A stretch of DNA of 64,000 nt from contig NZ_FOMG01000020.1 of assembly GCF_900112485.1 (NCBI RefSeq), positions 1-64,000 on the forward strand, given 5' to 3'. The notes below the pieces were generated by a model, which was not told the DNA's origin, made no database searches, and saw nothing but the letters and a program-made list of their open reading frames with translations. Numbering within the stretch: the first letter of the stretch is position 1; the number at the start of each line of letters is the position of its first letter. The DNA is from Clostridium uliginosum (GTDB taxonomy: Bacteria > Bacillota > Clostridia > Clostridiales > Clostridiaceae). The position numbers and the translations under genes are program-made. Positions 1-8,460 of this stretch are shown here, one piece after another.

Positions 1-127
1 CAAGGAATCAAAACGAGAAAATATCCTTGGAATTTATGATTCCTAAGAATATTTTTTAAATAAATATTTGTAAAAATTAGTTATTCAACAACCTATTATA
101 ATAATAAGTTATAGTATGAATATACAT

Positions 128-288
128 AAGGCACATGAAAAAAATAATAGACCAAAGATGAGTCGTATATTGGGGATCAGACAAGGATGTGAATTTAGTT
201 AATAGCCAGACTATTAGCTAAAATTTCTGACGCAGTATGACGCCAAATAGGCAAGCATATTGGTCTATTATTTTTTAAAATATGCCTA
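128..288 (+). repeat. Palindromic 161-bp element, copy 1
   Basis: The element begins AAGGCACATG and ends ATGCCTAA. Its outer arms (ATAATAGACCAA and TTGGTCTATTAT) are complementary. An inner hairpin has stems TTTAGTTAATAG and CTATTAGCTAAA, and the conserved block TGACGCAGTATGACGC follows it. Other copies lie at 15328, 46508, 48974 (inverted) and 56722, with a deleted copy at 39834. It sits just upstream of a GNAT gene. It carries no open reading frame, so it could be a MITE-like repeat or a structured RNA. Confidence 0.85.
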
Positions 289-325
289 AGATAAAGTTAT
301 AAGGATTAAATTGGAGGATAAATCT

Positions 326-760
326 ATGGGTATATTAGGAGTACATGAGGAAGATCTACAAGAATGTGCCAAATTATTTGCTGAAGTTTTTAATGGTGAA
401 CCTTGGAATGATAAATGGACAACAGAAAGTGCATATAAAAGGCTTAAATATATTTATATGTGTCCGGATTTTGTTGGAGTTAAGTACATTGAAAATGGAA
501 AAATTAAAGGTGCAATATTTGGGAATTGTGAAGAGTGGTATGAAGGAAGACATTTTAATATAAAAGAAGTGTTTGTTTCAAGTGAAATGCAAGGAAATCA
601 TGTTGGAAGCAAATTACTTGAAAGTATTCAAAGTGAAGTAAAGAAATTAGGCGTAGATTTTTTGCTATTATTTACTCAAAATAATAGCATTAAAAATTTT
701 TATTTAAAAGATAACTTTGAAGAAGCAAAGTCGTTATGCATAATGACAAAAAATATATAA
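326..760 (+). CDS. GNAT-family N-acetyltransferase
   Basis: This is a single-domain acetyltransferase of about 145 residues that would move an acetyl group from acetyl-CoA to an unknown amine. The GNAT core is visible in the segment FVSSEMQGNHVGSKLLESI, which matches the acetyl-CoA-binding motif A (Q/R-x-x-G-x-G/S). The C-terminal NNSIKNFYLKDNFEEAK matches the usual final motif. I chose ATG 326 because GGAGG at 313-317 lies 8 bases upstream. A TTG at 311 would overlap that ribosome binding site. The substrate cannot be told from sequence. It stands alone behind a palindromic repeat and is followed by a hairpin terminator. Confidence 0.8.
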   Translation: MGILGVHEEDLQECAKLFAEVFNGEPWNDKWTTESAYKRLKYIYMCPDFVGVKYIENGKIKGAIFGNCEEWYEGRHFNIKEVFVSSEMQGNHVGSKLLESIQSEVKKLGVDFLLLFTQNNSIKNFYLKDNFEEAKSLCIMTKNI

Positions 761-797
761 GGTATTTGAAAAAATAACAGTCTAATATATAAATAGT

Positions 798-845
798 GAA
801 GATAGAATGATACTAAAAATAGTGAATTTCTATCTTTTCTTTATA
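798..845 (+). terminator. Probable terminator after the GNAT gene
   Basis: Arms AAGATAGAA (799-807) and TTCTATCTT (828-836) flank a 20-base loop and are followed by a T-rich stretch. The loop is long, so confidence is moderate. From here to about 1130 I see only AT-rich sequence without a recognisable element. Confidence 0.5.
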
Positions 846-1130
846 TAGAAATTTAAAATAATATTCGTGTTTTACAAATATTACAAATAAATAATCAGAG
901 TAATAATAGATGCCTTAGCTTATTAGTTATTTCCAAGACTAAATTTTTTAGATTTATAAATATGGCTTATTAAATTATATATCATGTGAAACTCTGAAGA
1001 TACGGAGTTGAAATTCATTAGAAGCATTTTATTGTAAAAATTAATATTCAATTAAATAAATTTTCAAATTGTTAAAAAATACTTGAATTGATTAAAAAAT
1101 CCATATATAATTTAAATATAACTTATAGAA

Positions 1131-1400
1131 TGTTCGGATGAAGATAGTGGGAGAGTTGTTATTATATTAGAAATTTAAGGTTAGATTATAATAACACACC
1201 GAAGAGGGAAATCTTTCAGGTATTAGGACCGCTATTGGACGAGCCTCTGGAGAGACTCATTTTAATATGAGCACCGAAGGAGCAAGGTAATTATTATTTT
1301 AATTACTGAAACTCTCAGGTAAAAGGACAGGGGATAGGATTAATCAAATATGGTTTTTGATTCAACTCTTATTCTCCTCCGTAATAAAAAATTAAGGGGG
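1131..1400 (+). promoter_or_regulatory. Tandem glycine riboswitch with expression platform
   Basis: Two consecutive glycine aptamers are visible. The first (about 1139-1240) has GGGAGAG, ACACCGAAGAGG and TTTCAGGTATTAGGAC. The second (about 1241-1333) has CTGGAGAGACTC, GCACCGAAGGAGCAA and ACTCTCAGGTAAAAGGACAG. These match the glycine riboswitch consensus (CCGAAGGGGCAA, CTCTCAGG, AGGACAG). The downstream CTCCTCC (1374-1380) can pair with the GGGGG ribosome binding site (1396-1400) of the transporter. This suggests translational control, although the direction of switching cannot be read from the sequence. Confidence 0.93.
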
Positions 1401-1408
1401 ACTTTTTT

Positions 1409-2830
1409 ATGTTATTATCAAATCTATTATTTTCAACAGCAGGTGTTCAAAATATTTTAAACAAAATTGACACTATTATTTGGGGACCACCATTATTAAT
1501 TCTTTTAGTAGGAACAGGAATGTATTTAACATTTCGTCTTAAATTACTACAAATATTTAAATTACCACTTGCATTAAAATATGTTTTTGGCAAAGATGAA
1601 GAAGCAAGTAGTGATAGTGCAGAAGGAGATGTATCTAGTTTTCAAGCTTTATGTACAGCATTATCGGCAACTATAGGAACAGGTAATATAGTTGGAGTTG
1701 CAACAGCAATAACTGCCGGAGGGCCAGGAGCATTATTTTGGATGTGGATAGCAGCATTTTTTGGAATGGCAACAAAATATGCAGAAGGGTTACTTGCTAT
1801 AAAGTATAGGCAAGTAGATGCAAATGGACAAATGGCTGGAGGTCCTATGTATTATATTCAAAATGGATTAGGTATTAAGTGGCTCGCAAAATTATTTGCA
1901 CTATTTGGTATTGGTGTTGCTTTCTTTGGTATAGGAACATTTGGACAAGTTAATTCAATTGCAGCAGCAGCAAAAAGCTTTAATGTCCCATTAATTGTAA
2001 CAGCTGTAGTTGTAACAATATTAGTTGCAATGGTGACTTTGGGAGGAATTCAAAGAATATCTAAAGTTTCAGAATTAGTTGTACCATTCATGGCAGCAGC
2101 GTATATAGTGGGTGCATTAACTGTACTTATATGCAATTATAAAGCTATTCCAGGAGCAGTTGGATTAATTATAACAAGTGCTTTCAATCCTAAATCAGTA
2201 TTAGGTGGAACAATGGGTATTACACTTGTAATGGCAATTAGAAATGGTGTAGCTAGAGGAGTATTTTCAAATGAATCAGGTCTTGGTAGTGCACCTATTG
2301 CAGCAGCAGCAGCAAAGACAAAGTCAGCAGTAAGACAAGGATTAATATCAATGACAGGTACATTTTTTGATACAATACTAATCTGTACTATGACAGGAGT
2401 TGTAATAATACTTACAGGGTCATGGATGGATGGTGTAAATGGTGTGGTTGCAGGAGCTGATTTAACAACAGTAGCTTTCCAATCAGGTTTACCAATTGCA
2501 ATAATCGGAAAATATATTGTTAATATAGGATTGATATTTTTCGCATTTACAACAATACTTGGATGGAACTATTATGGTGAGAGATGTACAGAATATCTTT
2601 TTGGTGTTAAAGCAATAATGCCATATAGAATAATATATATAGTACTTGTTGCTATAGGACCATTTTTACCACTAAAATTAATATTTATAATTGCTGATAT
2701 AGTTAATGGATGCATGGCATTCCCTAATTTAGTAGCTTTAATAGGACTTAGAAAAGTAGTAATTCAAGAAACAGAAGAATTCTTTGAAGAAATGAAATTA
2801 AATAAAGTTAATGAAGAAATTATTGCGTAA
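1409..2830 (+). CDS. Alanine/glycine:Na+ symporter, AGCS family
   Basis: This 473-residue integral membrane protein is of the normal length for the AGCS (AlsT/DagA) family, which imports alanine or glycine with sodium. The family signature is present around residues 90-130: GTGNIVGVATAITAGGPG followed by FWMWIAAFFGMATKYAEG. A second conserved stretch reads RGVFSNESGLGSAP. About ten hydrophobic segments are evident. The start ATG 1409 has AAGGGGG eight bases upstream. A tandem glycine riboswitch in the leader makes glycine the most likely substrate or signal. It appears to be a single-gene transcript. Confidence 0.93.
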   Translation: MLLSNLLFSTAGVQNILNKIDTIIWGPPLLILLVGTGMYLTFRLKLLQIFKLPLALKYVFGKDEEASSDSAEGDVSSFQALCTALSATIGTGNIVGVATAITAGGPGALFWMWIAAFFGMATKYAEGLLAIKYRQVDANGQMAGGPMYYIQNGLGIKWLAKLFALFGIGVAFFGIGTFGQVNSIAAAAKSFNVPLIVTAVVVTILVAMVTLGGIQRISKVSELVVPFMAAAYIVGALTVLICNYKAIPGAVGLIITSAFNPKSVLGGTMGITLVMAIRNGVARGVFSNESGLGSAPIAAAAAKTKSAVRQGLISMTGTFFDTILICTMTGVVIILTGSWMDGVNGVVAGADLTTVAFQSGLPIAIIGKYIVNIGLIFFAFTTILGWNYYGERCTEYLFGVKAIMPYRIIYIVLVAIGPFLPLKLIFIIADIVNGCMAFPNLVALIGLRKVVIQETEEFFEEMKLNKVNEEIIA

Positions 2831-3044
2831 ATAATATTAAAACAAGTAATTTATTAGAATTATCTATTTTATTTTAAGTTAAGCTTTTATTTTTTTAAAA
2901 AAAGTCTTGCTATTTATTATAAATGTGTTATTATAAATGTACAGGCAAAATAAAAAAAGATTTTTTATAGATATGTAAAGTTCTCCTTTTAGAGAATTAT
3001 ATAAATCAATATATTAATTTTTAATTAAAAGGAGGAAATTGAAT

Positions 3045-3197
3045 ATGACAGATAAGACTTTAGTATGCAGAGATTGTGGTAGTGAATTTGTTTTTACAGT
3101 AGGAGAACAAGAATTCTATCAAGAAAAAGGATTTACTAACGAACCAACAAGATGTGCAGATTGTAGAAGAGCTAAAAAAGAACAAAACAGAAGATAG
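3045..3197 (+). CDS. Small zinc-ribbon protein (50 aa)
   Basis: A 50-residue protein begins at ATG 3045 behind a strong GGAGG site (3031-3035). It has two CxxC knuckles (Cys8/Cys11 and Cys37/Cys40), separated by an acidic/aromatic stretch containing GEQEFYQEKGF. The C-terminus is basic (RRAKKEQNRR). This matches the probable zinc-ribbon family common in Clostridia, in which four cysteines bind one zinc ion. The biological role is unknown. It is a one-gene unit ended by a strong terminator. Confidence 0.88.
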   Translation: MTDKTLVCRDCGSEFVFTVGEQEFYQEKGFTNEPTRCADCRRAKKEQNRR

Positions 3198-3208
3198 TTT
3201 TGTTTTCT

Positions 3209-3262
3209 AAAGGGTTATTTCTTAGTAGAAAGTAATTTTTATTAAGAAATAACCCTTATTTT
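3209..3262 (+). terminator. Terminator of the zinc-ribbon gene
   Basis: A perfect 15-bp stem, AAGGGTTATTTCTTA (3210-3224) with TAAGAAATAACCCTT (3243-3257), is followed by ATTTTAATTT. It lies 12 bases after the stop codon. Confidence 0.85.
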
Positions 3263-3307
3263 AATTTGTGGATAATTATAGTGACAATAGAAAATTGATT
3301 TTTATAG

Positions 3308-3332
3308 AGGATCTAATCAGATCCTTTTTTTT
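3308..3332 (+). terminator. Second intrinsic terminator before sigV
   Basis: GGATCT-AATC-AGATCC (3309-3324) is followed by eight T. This short, strong hairpin lies between the previous terminator and the sigV promoter region. It either backs up the first terminator or ends a short untranslated transcript. Confidence 0.75.
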
Positions 3333-3366
3333 ATTTTTAAATTTAGTTATAATTTTAGGAAAATAA

Positions 3367-3396
3367 TAAAACTTTTTCCTATTATAATATCGTCTA
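3367..3396 (+). promoter_or_regulatory. Candidate ECF-type promoter of sigV-rsiV
   Basis: TAAAAC (3367-3372) resembles the AAC-ending -35 box of ECF sigma factors. CGTCTA (3391-3396) is the typical ECF -10 box of the SigV/SigW/SigX group. The spacer is 18 bases, one or two longer than usual. The position upstream of an ECF sigma gene fits autoregulation. Confidence 0.45.
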
Positions 3397-3447
3397 TATA
3401 GTATAGATAAAAAGTGCACTTATAATTTATATAAAGGGGAAGGATTA

Positions 3448-3930
3448 ATGCTTAAGAACTTTAAAAGAAAAAAGGTTGAAAAATATATAATAGATAATAG
3501 AAATTTATTTTATAGAATTGCTTACACTTATACTAAAAATGAAGCTAATGCATTGGATGTGGTACAAGAATCAATATATAAAGCTCTTTCTTCAGTAGAA
3601 AGTTTGAGAGAGTATAAATATGTAAAGTCGTGGTTTTACAGGATACTAATAAGAACTAGCATTGATTATATAAGGAAGAATACTAAGTATAGTAAGATGA
3701 TGGATATTTCCGAAGTAAATGATACAGGTAAATATGATCAATATACAGATATAGACTTAGAAGAAGCACTAAATACGCTTAGTGCTGATTATAAGACTAT
3801 TATAATATTGAGATTCTTTGAAGATTTAAAAATAGAGGAAATTGCAGAAATTTTAAATGAAAATACTAATACGATAAAAACTAGGCTATATACTGCATTA
3901 AGAAAATTAAAAATAAAGATTGAGAGGTAG
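3448..3930 (+). CDS. sigV: ECF sigma factor, SigV-like
   Basis: A 160-residue ECF (group IV) sigma-70 factor that directs RNA polymerase to stress promoters. Region 2 spans about residues 15-80 (RIAYTYTKNEANALDVVQES, then KSWFYRILIRTSIDYIRK). Region 4 spans about 112-158 (ALNTLSADYKTIIILRFFEDL, then the helix-turn-helix EIAEILNENTNTIKTRLYTAL). Region 3 is absent, as expected. The next gene, six bases on, encodes an RsiV-like anti-sigma factor, so the pair should form the SigV envelope-stress system. That system responds to lysozyme in Bacillus and Clostridioides. A candidate autoregulated promoter lies upstream. Confidence 0.85.
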   Translation: MLKNFKRKKVEKYIIDNRNLFYRIAYTYTKNEANALDVVQESIYKALSSVESLREYKYVKSWFYRILIRTSIDYIRKNTKYSKMMDISEVNDTGKYDQYTDIDLEEALNTLSADYKTIIILRFFEDLKIEEIAEILNENTNTIKTRLYTALRKLKIKIER

Positions 3931-3936
3931 AAAATT

Positions 3937-4794
3937 ATGAATAAGAAAAAATTAGATGATTTAAAAAATATTTATAATAATATATCTATACCAGATAATT
4001 TAGAATCTATTGTAAATGAAACTATAGATAATAGTAAAAGTAATAGAAGAAAAATATTTAAAAAAGGAGGAGTTTGGATAAGCATAGCAGCATCTTTATC
4101 ATTTATTGTGATACTATCAAATGTTAGTCCTGCATTTGCAAAGACAATATCACAAGTGCCAGTAGTAGGAGATTTAGTAAAGCTTGTTGTAGTTAAAAAT
4201 TATTCTGTTAAAGAAGGAAATATTGAAGCTAATATTGATATTGCTCAAATAGATGGGTTAGATAATAAAAAATTAGAAGAATCATTAAATAATGATTTTA
4301 TGAAAGAAGGAAAAGCAATTTATGAGAAATTGATAAAAGAAATGCCTGATATAAAAGAAGGGCATAAGTATGTAGGAGTTGATTATAATATAAAAAATGA
4401 TTCAAAGGATATTTTATCTATAGAAGTTACTAAAGAGGAGATACAGGCTTCATCTTATGTTACTAAAAAGCATTATACAATAGATAAAAATAAAGAAATT
4501 GTATTAACATTACCTTTACTATTTAAATATGATAAATATATACAATTAATAAGTGAAAATATAAAAGAACAAATGAAAAAGCAAATGAGAAATGATGAGA
4601 ATAAAAATTACTTTATAGATCAAGTAGATGTTCCAACCGATGATTTTGATAGCATAGCTAAAGAACAAGATTTTTATATAAATAATGATGGTAAACTAGT
4701 AATTTGCTTTGATAAATATGAAGTGGCACCAGGATATATGGGAACTGTTGAATTTGTAATACCGAGTGAAGTAATAAAAGATATAGAAATATAG
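3937..4794 (+). CDS. rsiV: RsiV-like anti-sigma factor
   Basis: A 285-residue membrane-anchored protein: a cytoplasmic N-terminus (1-45) to hold the sigma factor, one transmembrane helix at about 47-62, and an extracellular domain of about 220 residues. The outer domain contains the RsiV/DUF3298-type segments IDGLDNKKLEESLN, KKHYTIDKNKEIVLTLPLLF and VICFDKYEVAPGYMGTVEFVIP. In Bacillus subtilis, RsiV binds lysozyme and is then cleaved to release SigV. It is translated six bases after sigV behind GAGAGG. The lysozyme role is inferred from the family. Confidence 0.82.
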   Translation: MNKKKLDDLKNIYNNISIPDNLESIVNETIDNSKSNRRKIFKKGGVWISIAASLSFIVILSNVSPAFAKTISQVPVVGDLVKLVVVKNYSVKEGNIEANIDIAQIDGLDNKKLEESLNNDFMKEGKAIYEKLIKEMPDIKEGHKYVGVDYNIKNDSKDILSIEVTKEEIQASSYVTKKHYTIDKNKEIVLTLPLLFKYDKYIQLISENIKEQMKKQMRNDENKNYFIDQVDVPTDDFDSIAKEQDFYINNDGKLVICFDKYEVAPGYMGTVEFVIPSEVIKDIEI

Positions 4795-4845
4795 ATGAAT
4801 ATAACTAAAAAATCTTAAATAGAGGTAATTAGTTTTCTTGCTTTA

Positions 4846-5118
4846 CTAGTATTTAATTTTAAAGTTTTTTTCATTACAGACAAGGGGGAGGACCTTAAAA
4901 TTTATATCATCAATTTTAGCAAAATTATTTCCCTTTATTATATAAGAAATAAACTTATCAAGATATTCTTTTCCTCCTTGTATTTCAATTATTACTTCAC
5001 CAGAGTTAAGATTTTTAGCATATCCAGTTAAGGAAAGTTCTAATGCTTTTAACTTAGCGAAATATCTAAAACCAACACCTTGAACTCGACCATTTATTAT
5101 CATTAAATATCTAAGCAT
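4846..5118 (-). CDS. acyP: Acylphosphatase
   Basis: A 90-residue cytosolic acylphosphatase that hydrolyses carboxyl-phosphate bonds. The signature GRVQGVGFRYF contains the phosphate-binding Arg18, and GYAKNLNSGEV contains the catalytic Asn36. Length and both motifs are standard. It is a single gene facing the sigV operon, with no obvious operon partner. Confidence 0.93.
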   Translation of the reverse strand: MLRYLMIINGRVQGVGFRYFAKLKALELSLTGYAKNLNSGEVIIEIQGGKEYLDKFISYIIKGNNFAKIDDINFKVLPLVCNEKNFKIKY

Positions 5119-5181
5119 AGTTTTCTCTCCTAAATATATTATTAAAGATTATAATAACACAGTTGGTAAAAAATAAAAATC

Positions 5182-5210
5182 TTTATAATTTTCTGAAAAT
5201 TGTATATAAT
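5182..5210 (+). promoter_or_regulatory. Candidate promoter of ndk
   Basis: TATAAT at 5205-5210 follows a weak -35 box TTTATA (5182-5187) with a 17-base spacer, about 30 bases before the ndk start. The -10 box is perfect and the -35 is poor. Confidence 0.45.
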
Positions 5211-5240
5211 ATAGATAAGCAATTAAAGGAGGCGACTTAA

Positions 5241-5651
5241 ATGGTTGAAAAAAGTATGGTATTAATTAAACCTGATGGAGTAGAGAGAAATCTAATTGGT
5301 AATATTATAAGTTGTTATGAAGATAATGGATTAAAGGTAGTTCAATTAAAACTTATGAAAGCAACAAGAGAGATTGCAGAAAAGCATTATTCACAACATA
5401 AAGGAAAAGATTTCTATGAAGAACTTATAACTTTTATAACAAGAAGTCCCCTATGTGCCATAATTTTGCAAGGTGAAGATGTAGTAGAGCAGGTAAGAAG
5501 AATAAATGGAGCAACTAGTCCAGATGATGCAGAAGAAGGAACAATAAGGCATAGATATGCTAGAAGTAAAACAGAAAATTGTGTTCATGCATCAGATACT
5601 TTAGAAAGTGCAAAAGCTGAAATTAACTTATGGTTTCCAGAACTAGGTTAA
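5241..5651 (+). CDS. ndk: Nucleoside diphosphate kinase
   Basis: A 136-residue NDK that transfers the gamma-phosphate of ATP to nucleoside diphosphates via a phosphohistidine. The active-site His116 lies in NCVHASD. The N-terminal SMVLIKPDGVERNLIG and the segment INGATSPDDAEEGTIR are classical. It is of normal length with a strong GGAGG site before ATG 5241. It is monocistronic and ends at a bidirectional terminator shared with the pot operon. Confidence 0.97.
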   Translation: MVEKSMVLIKPDGVERNLIGNIISCYEDNGLKVVQLKLMKATREIAEKHYSQHKGKDFYEELITFITRSPLCAIILQGEDVVEQVRRINGATSPDDAEEGTIRHRYARSKTENCVHASDTLESAKAEINLWFPELG

Positions 5652-5669
5652 TGGTTTAAGATATATTAA

Positions 5670-5712
5670 AAGGAAGTGTTTCAAATATAAATTTTGAAAC
5701 ACTTCCTTATTT
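5670..5712. terminator. Bidirectional terminator between ndk and potD
   Basis: A 16-bp perfect stem pairs AAGGAAGTGTTTCAAA (5670-5685) with TTTGAAACACTTCCTT (5693-5708). T-rich flanks lie on both strands, so it can end ndk rightward and the pot operon leftward. Confidence 0.88.
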
Positions 5713-5772
5713 ATTTAATCAAGTGATTTTTATGATCGGGCGGAAGAACTTCTATTTTGAGGCAACAATTTT

Positions 5773-6837
5773 TTAATTAGAAGTTTTAACTTTCATCCAA
5801 GCATCATCATATAATTTTAGGTTTTCGCCCAAATCTATAAATGTATCACATTTGTCTAATGTTTCTTTAGTTGGATAAGCGCCTTTATCATTTTTAAGAT
5901 CATCATCTAACATATTAAATGCTTCTTTATTAGGTGTTGAAAAGCCTATATAGTCAACGTTTTGCTCTGCATTTTCAGGATCACAAAGGAAGTTAATTAA
6001 AGCTTCAGCTTCTTTTTTGTTTTTTGAATCTTTTGGAATTACCATAGCATCAAACCATTTGTTAGAACCTTCTTTAGGTATTACATATTCTAATTTAGGA
6101 TTTTCTAACTTAATGTGTGTAGCATCTCCAGACCAAACTGTAGCAAGAGCAGCCTCGTCATTAATCATTTTATCTTTAACTTCATCTACATAGTAAAGAG
6201 GATCCATAATTTCATTTTGTTTTACTAATTCTTGAGTAGCTTTATTTATTTCATCAGGATTTGTACTATTTATAGAGTAACCAAGTTTTTTTAAGCTTAT
6301 TGCAAGACTATCTCTCATTGAGTCAAACATTATTACTTGTTTATTATTGTACTTTTCATTCCATAAAATATCCCAACTATCTACTTTATCAGTTACTATA
6401 TCAGGATTGTATATTATACCTATAGTACCCCACATGTAAGGAACTGAATATTCATTATTTGCATCATAAGACAAATTTTTATATGGATTATCAATATATT
6501 TATAGTTAGGTATATTATTAAAATCTAATTTTTCAACCATATTTTCATTAATCATCTTTTGAATCATATAGTCAGATGGTATTACTAAATCATAACTACC
6601 AGGAGTACTTTTTAATTTTTGATACATTATTTCATTTGTATCATATGTTGAGTACTCAACATGAATTCCAGTTTCATTTTCAAATTTTGATAATAAATCT
6701 TCATCAATATAATCTCCACAGTTATAAAAATAAACTGTTCCGTTAGCACCAATTTTTTGATTAATGCACCCAGAAAAAAGTCCTAAAGTTAATAAACTTA
6801 TTAGAGTTATAGCTCCAAGAATTTTAGATTTTTTCAA
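5773..6837 (-). CDS. potD: Spermidine/putrescine-binding lipoprotein PotD
   Basis: The extracellular solute-binding lipoprotein of the polyamine ABC importer, about 354 residues. It has a signal peptide with the lipobox LFSGC (Cys24 from the chosen start). The mature part shows PotD features such as VYFYNCGDYIDEDLLSKFE, YDLVIPSDYMIQKM and ALATVWSGDA. I prefer the TTG start at 6837, which has AGAGGTG six bases upstream. A GTG at 6846 lies inside that ribosome binding site. It is the last gene of the minus-strand order regulator-potA-potB-potC-potD and overlaps potC. Confidence 0.93.
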   Translation of the reverse strand: MKKSKILGAITLISLLTLGLFSGCINQKIGANGTVYFYNCGDYIDEDLLSKFENETGIHVEYSTYDTNEIMYQKLKSTPGSYDLVIPSDYMIQKMINENMVEKLDFNNIPNYKYIDNPYKNLSYDANNEYSVPYMWGTIGIIYNPDIVTDKVDSWDILWNEKYNNKQVIMFDSMRDSLAISLKKLGYSINSTNPDEINKATQELVKQNEIMDPLYYVDEVKDKMINDEAALATVWSGDATHIKLENPKLEYVIPKEGSNKWFDAMVIPKDSKNKKEAEALINFLCDPENAEQNVDYIGFSTPNKEAFNMLDDDLKNDKGAYPTKETLDKCDTFIDLGENLKLYDDAWMKVKTSN

Positions 6838-7624
6838 ATTTATCACCTCTTGTTGAATTTTGTTTTTTATTCACAATTATTAGCAACGTTAATACTGTTA
6901 AAAACATTAAAGTTGAAAGTGCATTTATTTCAGGTTTAATTCCTCTTCTAGCCATTGAATAAATTTCTATAGAAAGATTAGTTATTCCAGGTCCAGTTGT
7001 AAAAAAACTTATAACAAAATCATCAATGGACATTGTAAAAGCCATAAGGAATCCTGAAAAAATACCAGGCTTAATTTGAGGAAGTATAACTTTTCTAATA
7101 GTATACATAGGAGTTGCACCCAAATCAGAAGCTGCCTCAACAGTGTTTTCAGGTAATTGTTTAAGCTTTGGAAGTACTGAAAGTATTACATAAGGAATAT
7201 CAAATGTAATATGAGCGAGTAGCATAGTAACAAATCCAAACTTTAAATTAATAAATATAAACATACTCATAAGAGCAATACCAGTAACTATATCAGGATT
7301 TAAAACTGGAAGATAGTTAATGTTTAAAATTAAAGATTTTTTCTTACCACGCATTTTATTTATACCAATAGCACTTAATGTACCAACTATTGTAGCAATA
7401 ACTGAAGCTAAAACAGCAATTAGTACGGTATAGTAAAGTGCAGACATAAGTCTGTGGTTATTAAATAATTCTTTATACCATTTAAAAGTGAACCCTGTCC
7501 ATTTGCCCATTGTTTTAGATTCATTAAATGAAAATACCATTAAAGTAAAAATAGGAGTATATAAGAATAAAAATATGATAAATAAATAAAATCTTTTAAA
7601 AAAACTTTCGATTTTGTTTACCAT
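6824..7624 (-). CDS. potC: Polyamine ABC transporter permease PotC
   Basis: The second membrane subunit of the PotABCD importer, 266 residues with six predicted helices. The ABC-permease EAA loop is EAASDLGATPMYTIRKVILP, which docks the ATPase PotA. Typical PotC features include the N-terminal FSFNESKTMGKWTGFTFKWY and the IDDFVISFFTTGPG segment. The start ATG has AGGAGGGG in front. It overlaps potB upstream by 7 bases and potD downstream. Confidence 0.94.
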   Translation of the reverse strand: MVNKIESFFKRFYLFIIFLFLYTPIFTLMVFSFNESKTMGKWTGFTFKWYKELFNNHRLMSALYYTVLIAVLASVIATIVGTLSAIGINKMRGKKKSLILNINYLPVLNPDIVTGIALMSMFIFINLKFGFVTMLLAHITFDIPYVILSVLPKLKQLPENTVEAASDLGATPMYTIRKVILPQIKPGIFSGFLMAFTMSIDDFVISFFTTGPGITNLSIEIYSMARRGIKPEINALSTLMFLTVLTLLIIVNKKQNSTRGDKFEKI

Positions 7625-8460
7625 AATTGCCCCCCTCCTTCTTTACTATCGCTATTTTCAAATTTAGATGTGATAGCCATAAAAATTAAAATAATAATCA
7701 TCATAAAAATTGAAATGGCAGATCCGAAGTTCCAATCACCCATGTTTGTAAATTGTTGCTCGATTAAATTTCCAAGTAACATATAATGCCCGCCACCTAA
7801 CAATCTTGAAATTACAAATGTAGAAACAGAAGGCATAAATACCATAGTAATTCCTGAAATAATACCAGGGATACTAAGTGGTAAGATAACTTTTGTGAAA
7901 ACTTGAGTTTTACTAGCACCTAAGTCATGAGCTGCATTTAATAAATCTTGATCCATCTTTGTTAATACAGTATAAATTGGAAGAACCATAAAAGGTAAAA
8001 AGTTGTAAACCATTCCTAATAAAACTGCTCCATCATTGTAAAGAAAGGAGATTGGAGATATACCTAATTTGATAAGTAAAGTATTTATTATGCCTGTTTT
8101 TCCTAATATAGGTAGCCAAGCATAAGTTCTTAACAAAAAGTTCATCCACATAGGTAAAATAAATAGCATTATTAAAAAATTTCTTTTACTTGCATGCATC
8201 TTTGATATTATGTACGAAACAGGATATCCAATAACTAAGCAAGCTAAAGTTGATTTAAATGCTAAGCATAATGATTTAATAAATATATTTGTATATTGGA
8301 GATTAATTAATTTTTTATAGTTTTCTAAAGAAAATGAATAACCTGAATCAGTTTTTGTTGTAAAGCTGAAGAATAACACAATAATTAAAGGAATAACTAT
8401 AAATAATGCACTCCATGCAAGGTAAGGATATGCTATTATTGAAGTTTTTTTCTTATTCAT
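7618..8460 (-). CDS. potB: Polyamine ABC transporter permease PotB
   Basis: The first membrane subunit of the polyamine importer, about 280 residues with six helices. The EAA-type loop reads [20 protein letters not shown]. PotB-like features include [18 protein letters not shown] and [17 protein letters not shown] chose ATG at 8460; a TTG two codons earlier at 8466 is possible. The ribosome binding site is weak (AAAAAGAG) and the gene overlaps potA by 8 bases, which suggests translational coupling. Confidence 0.93.
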   Translation of the reverse strand: MNKKKTSIIAYPYLAWSALFIVIPLIIVLFFSFTTKTDSGYSFSLENYKKLINLQYTNIFIKSLCLAFKSTLACLVIGYPVSYIISKMHASKRNFLIMLFILPMWMNFLLRTYAWLPILGKTGIINTLLIKLGISPISFLYNDGAVLLGMVYNFLPFMVLPIYTVLTKMDQDLLNAAHDLGASKTQVFTKVILPLSIPGIISGITMVFMPSVSTFVISRLLGGGHYMLLGNLIEQQFTNMGDWNFGSAISIFMMIIILIFMAITSKFENSDSKEGGGQLW

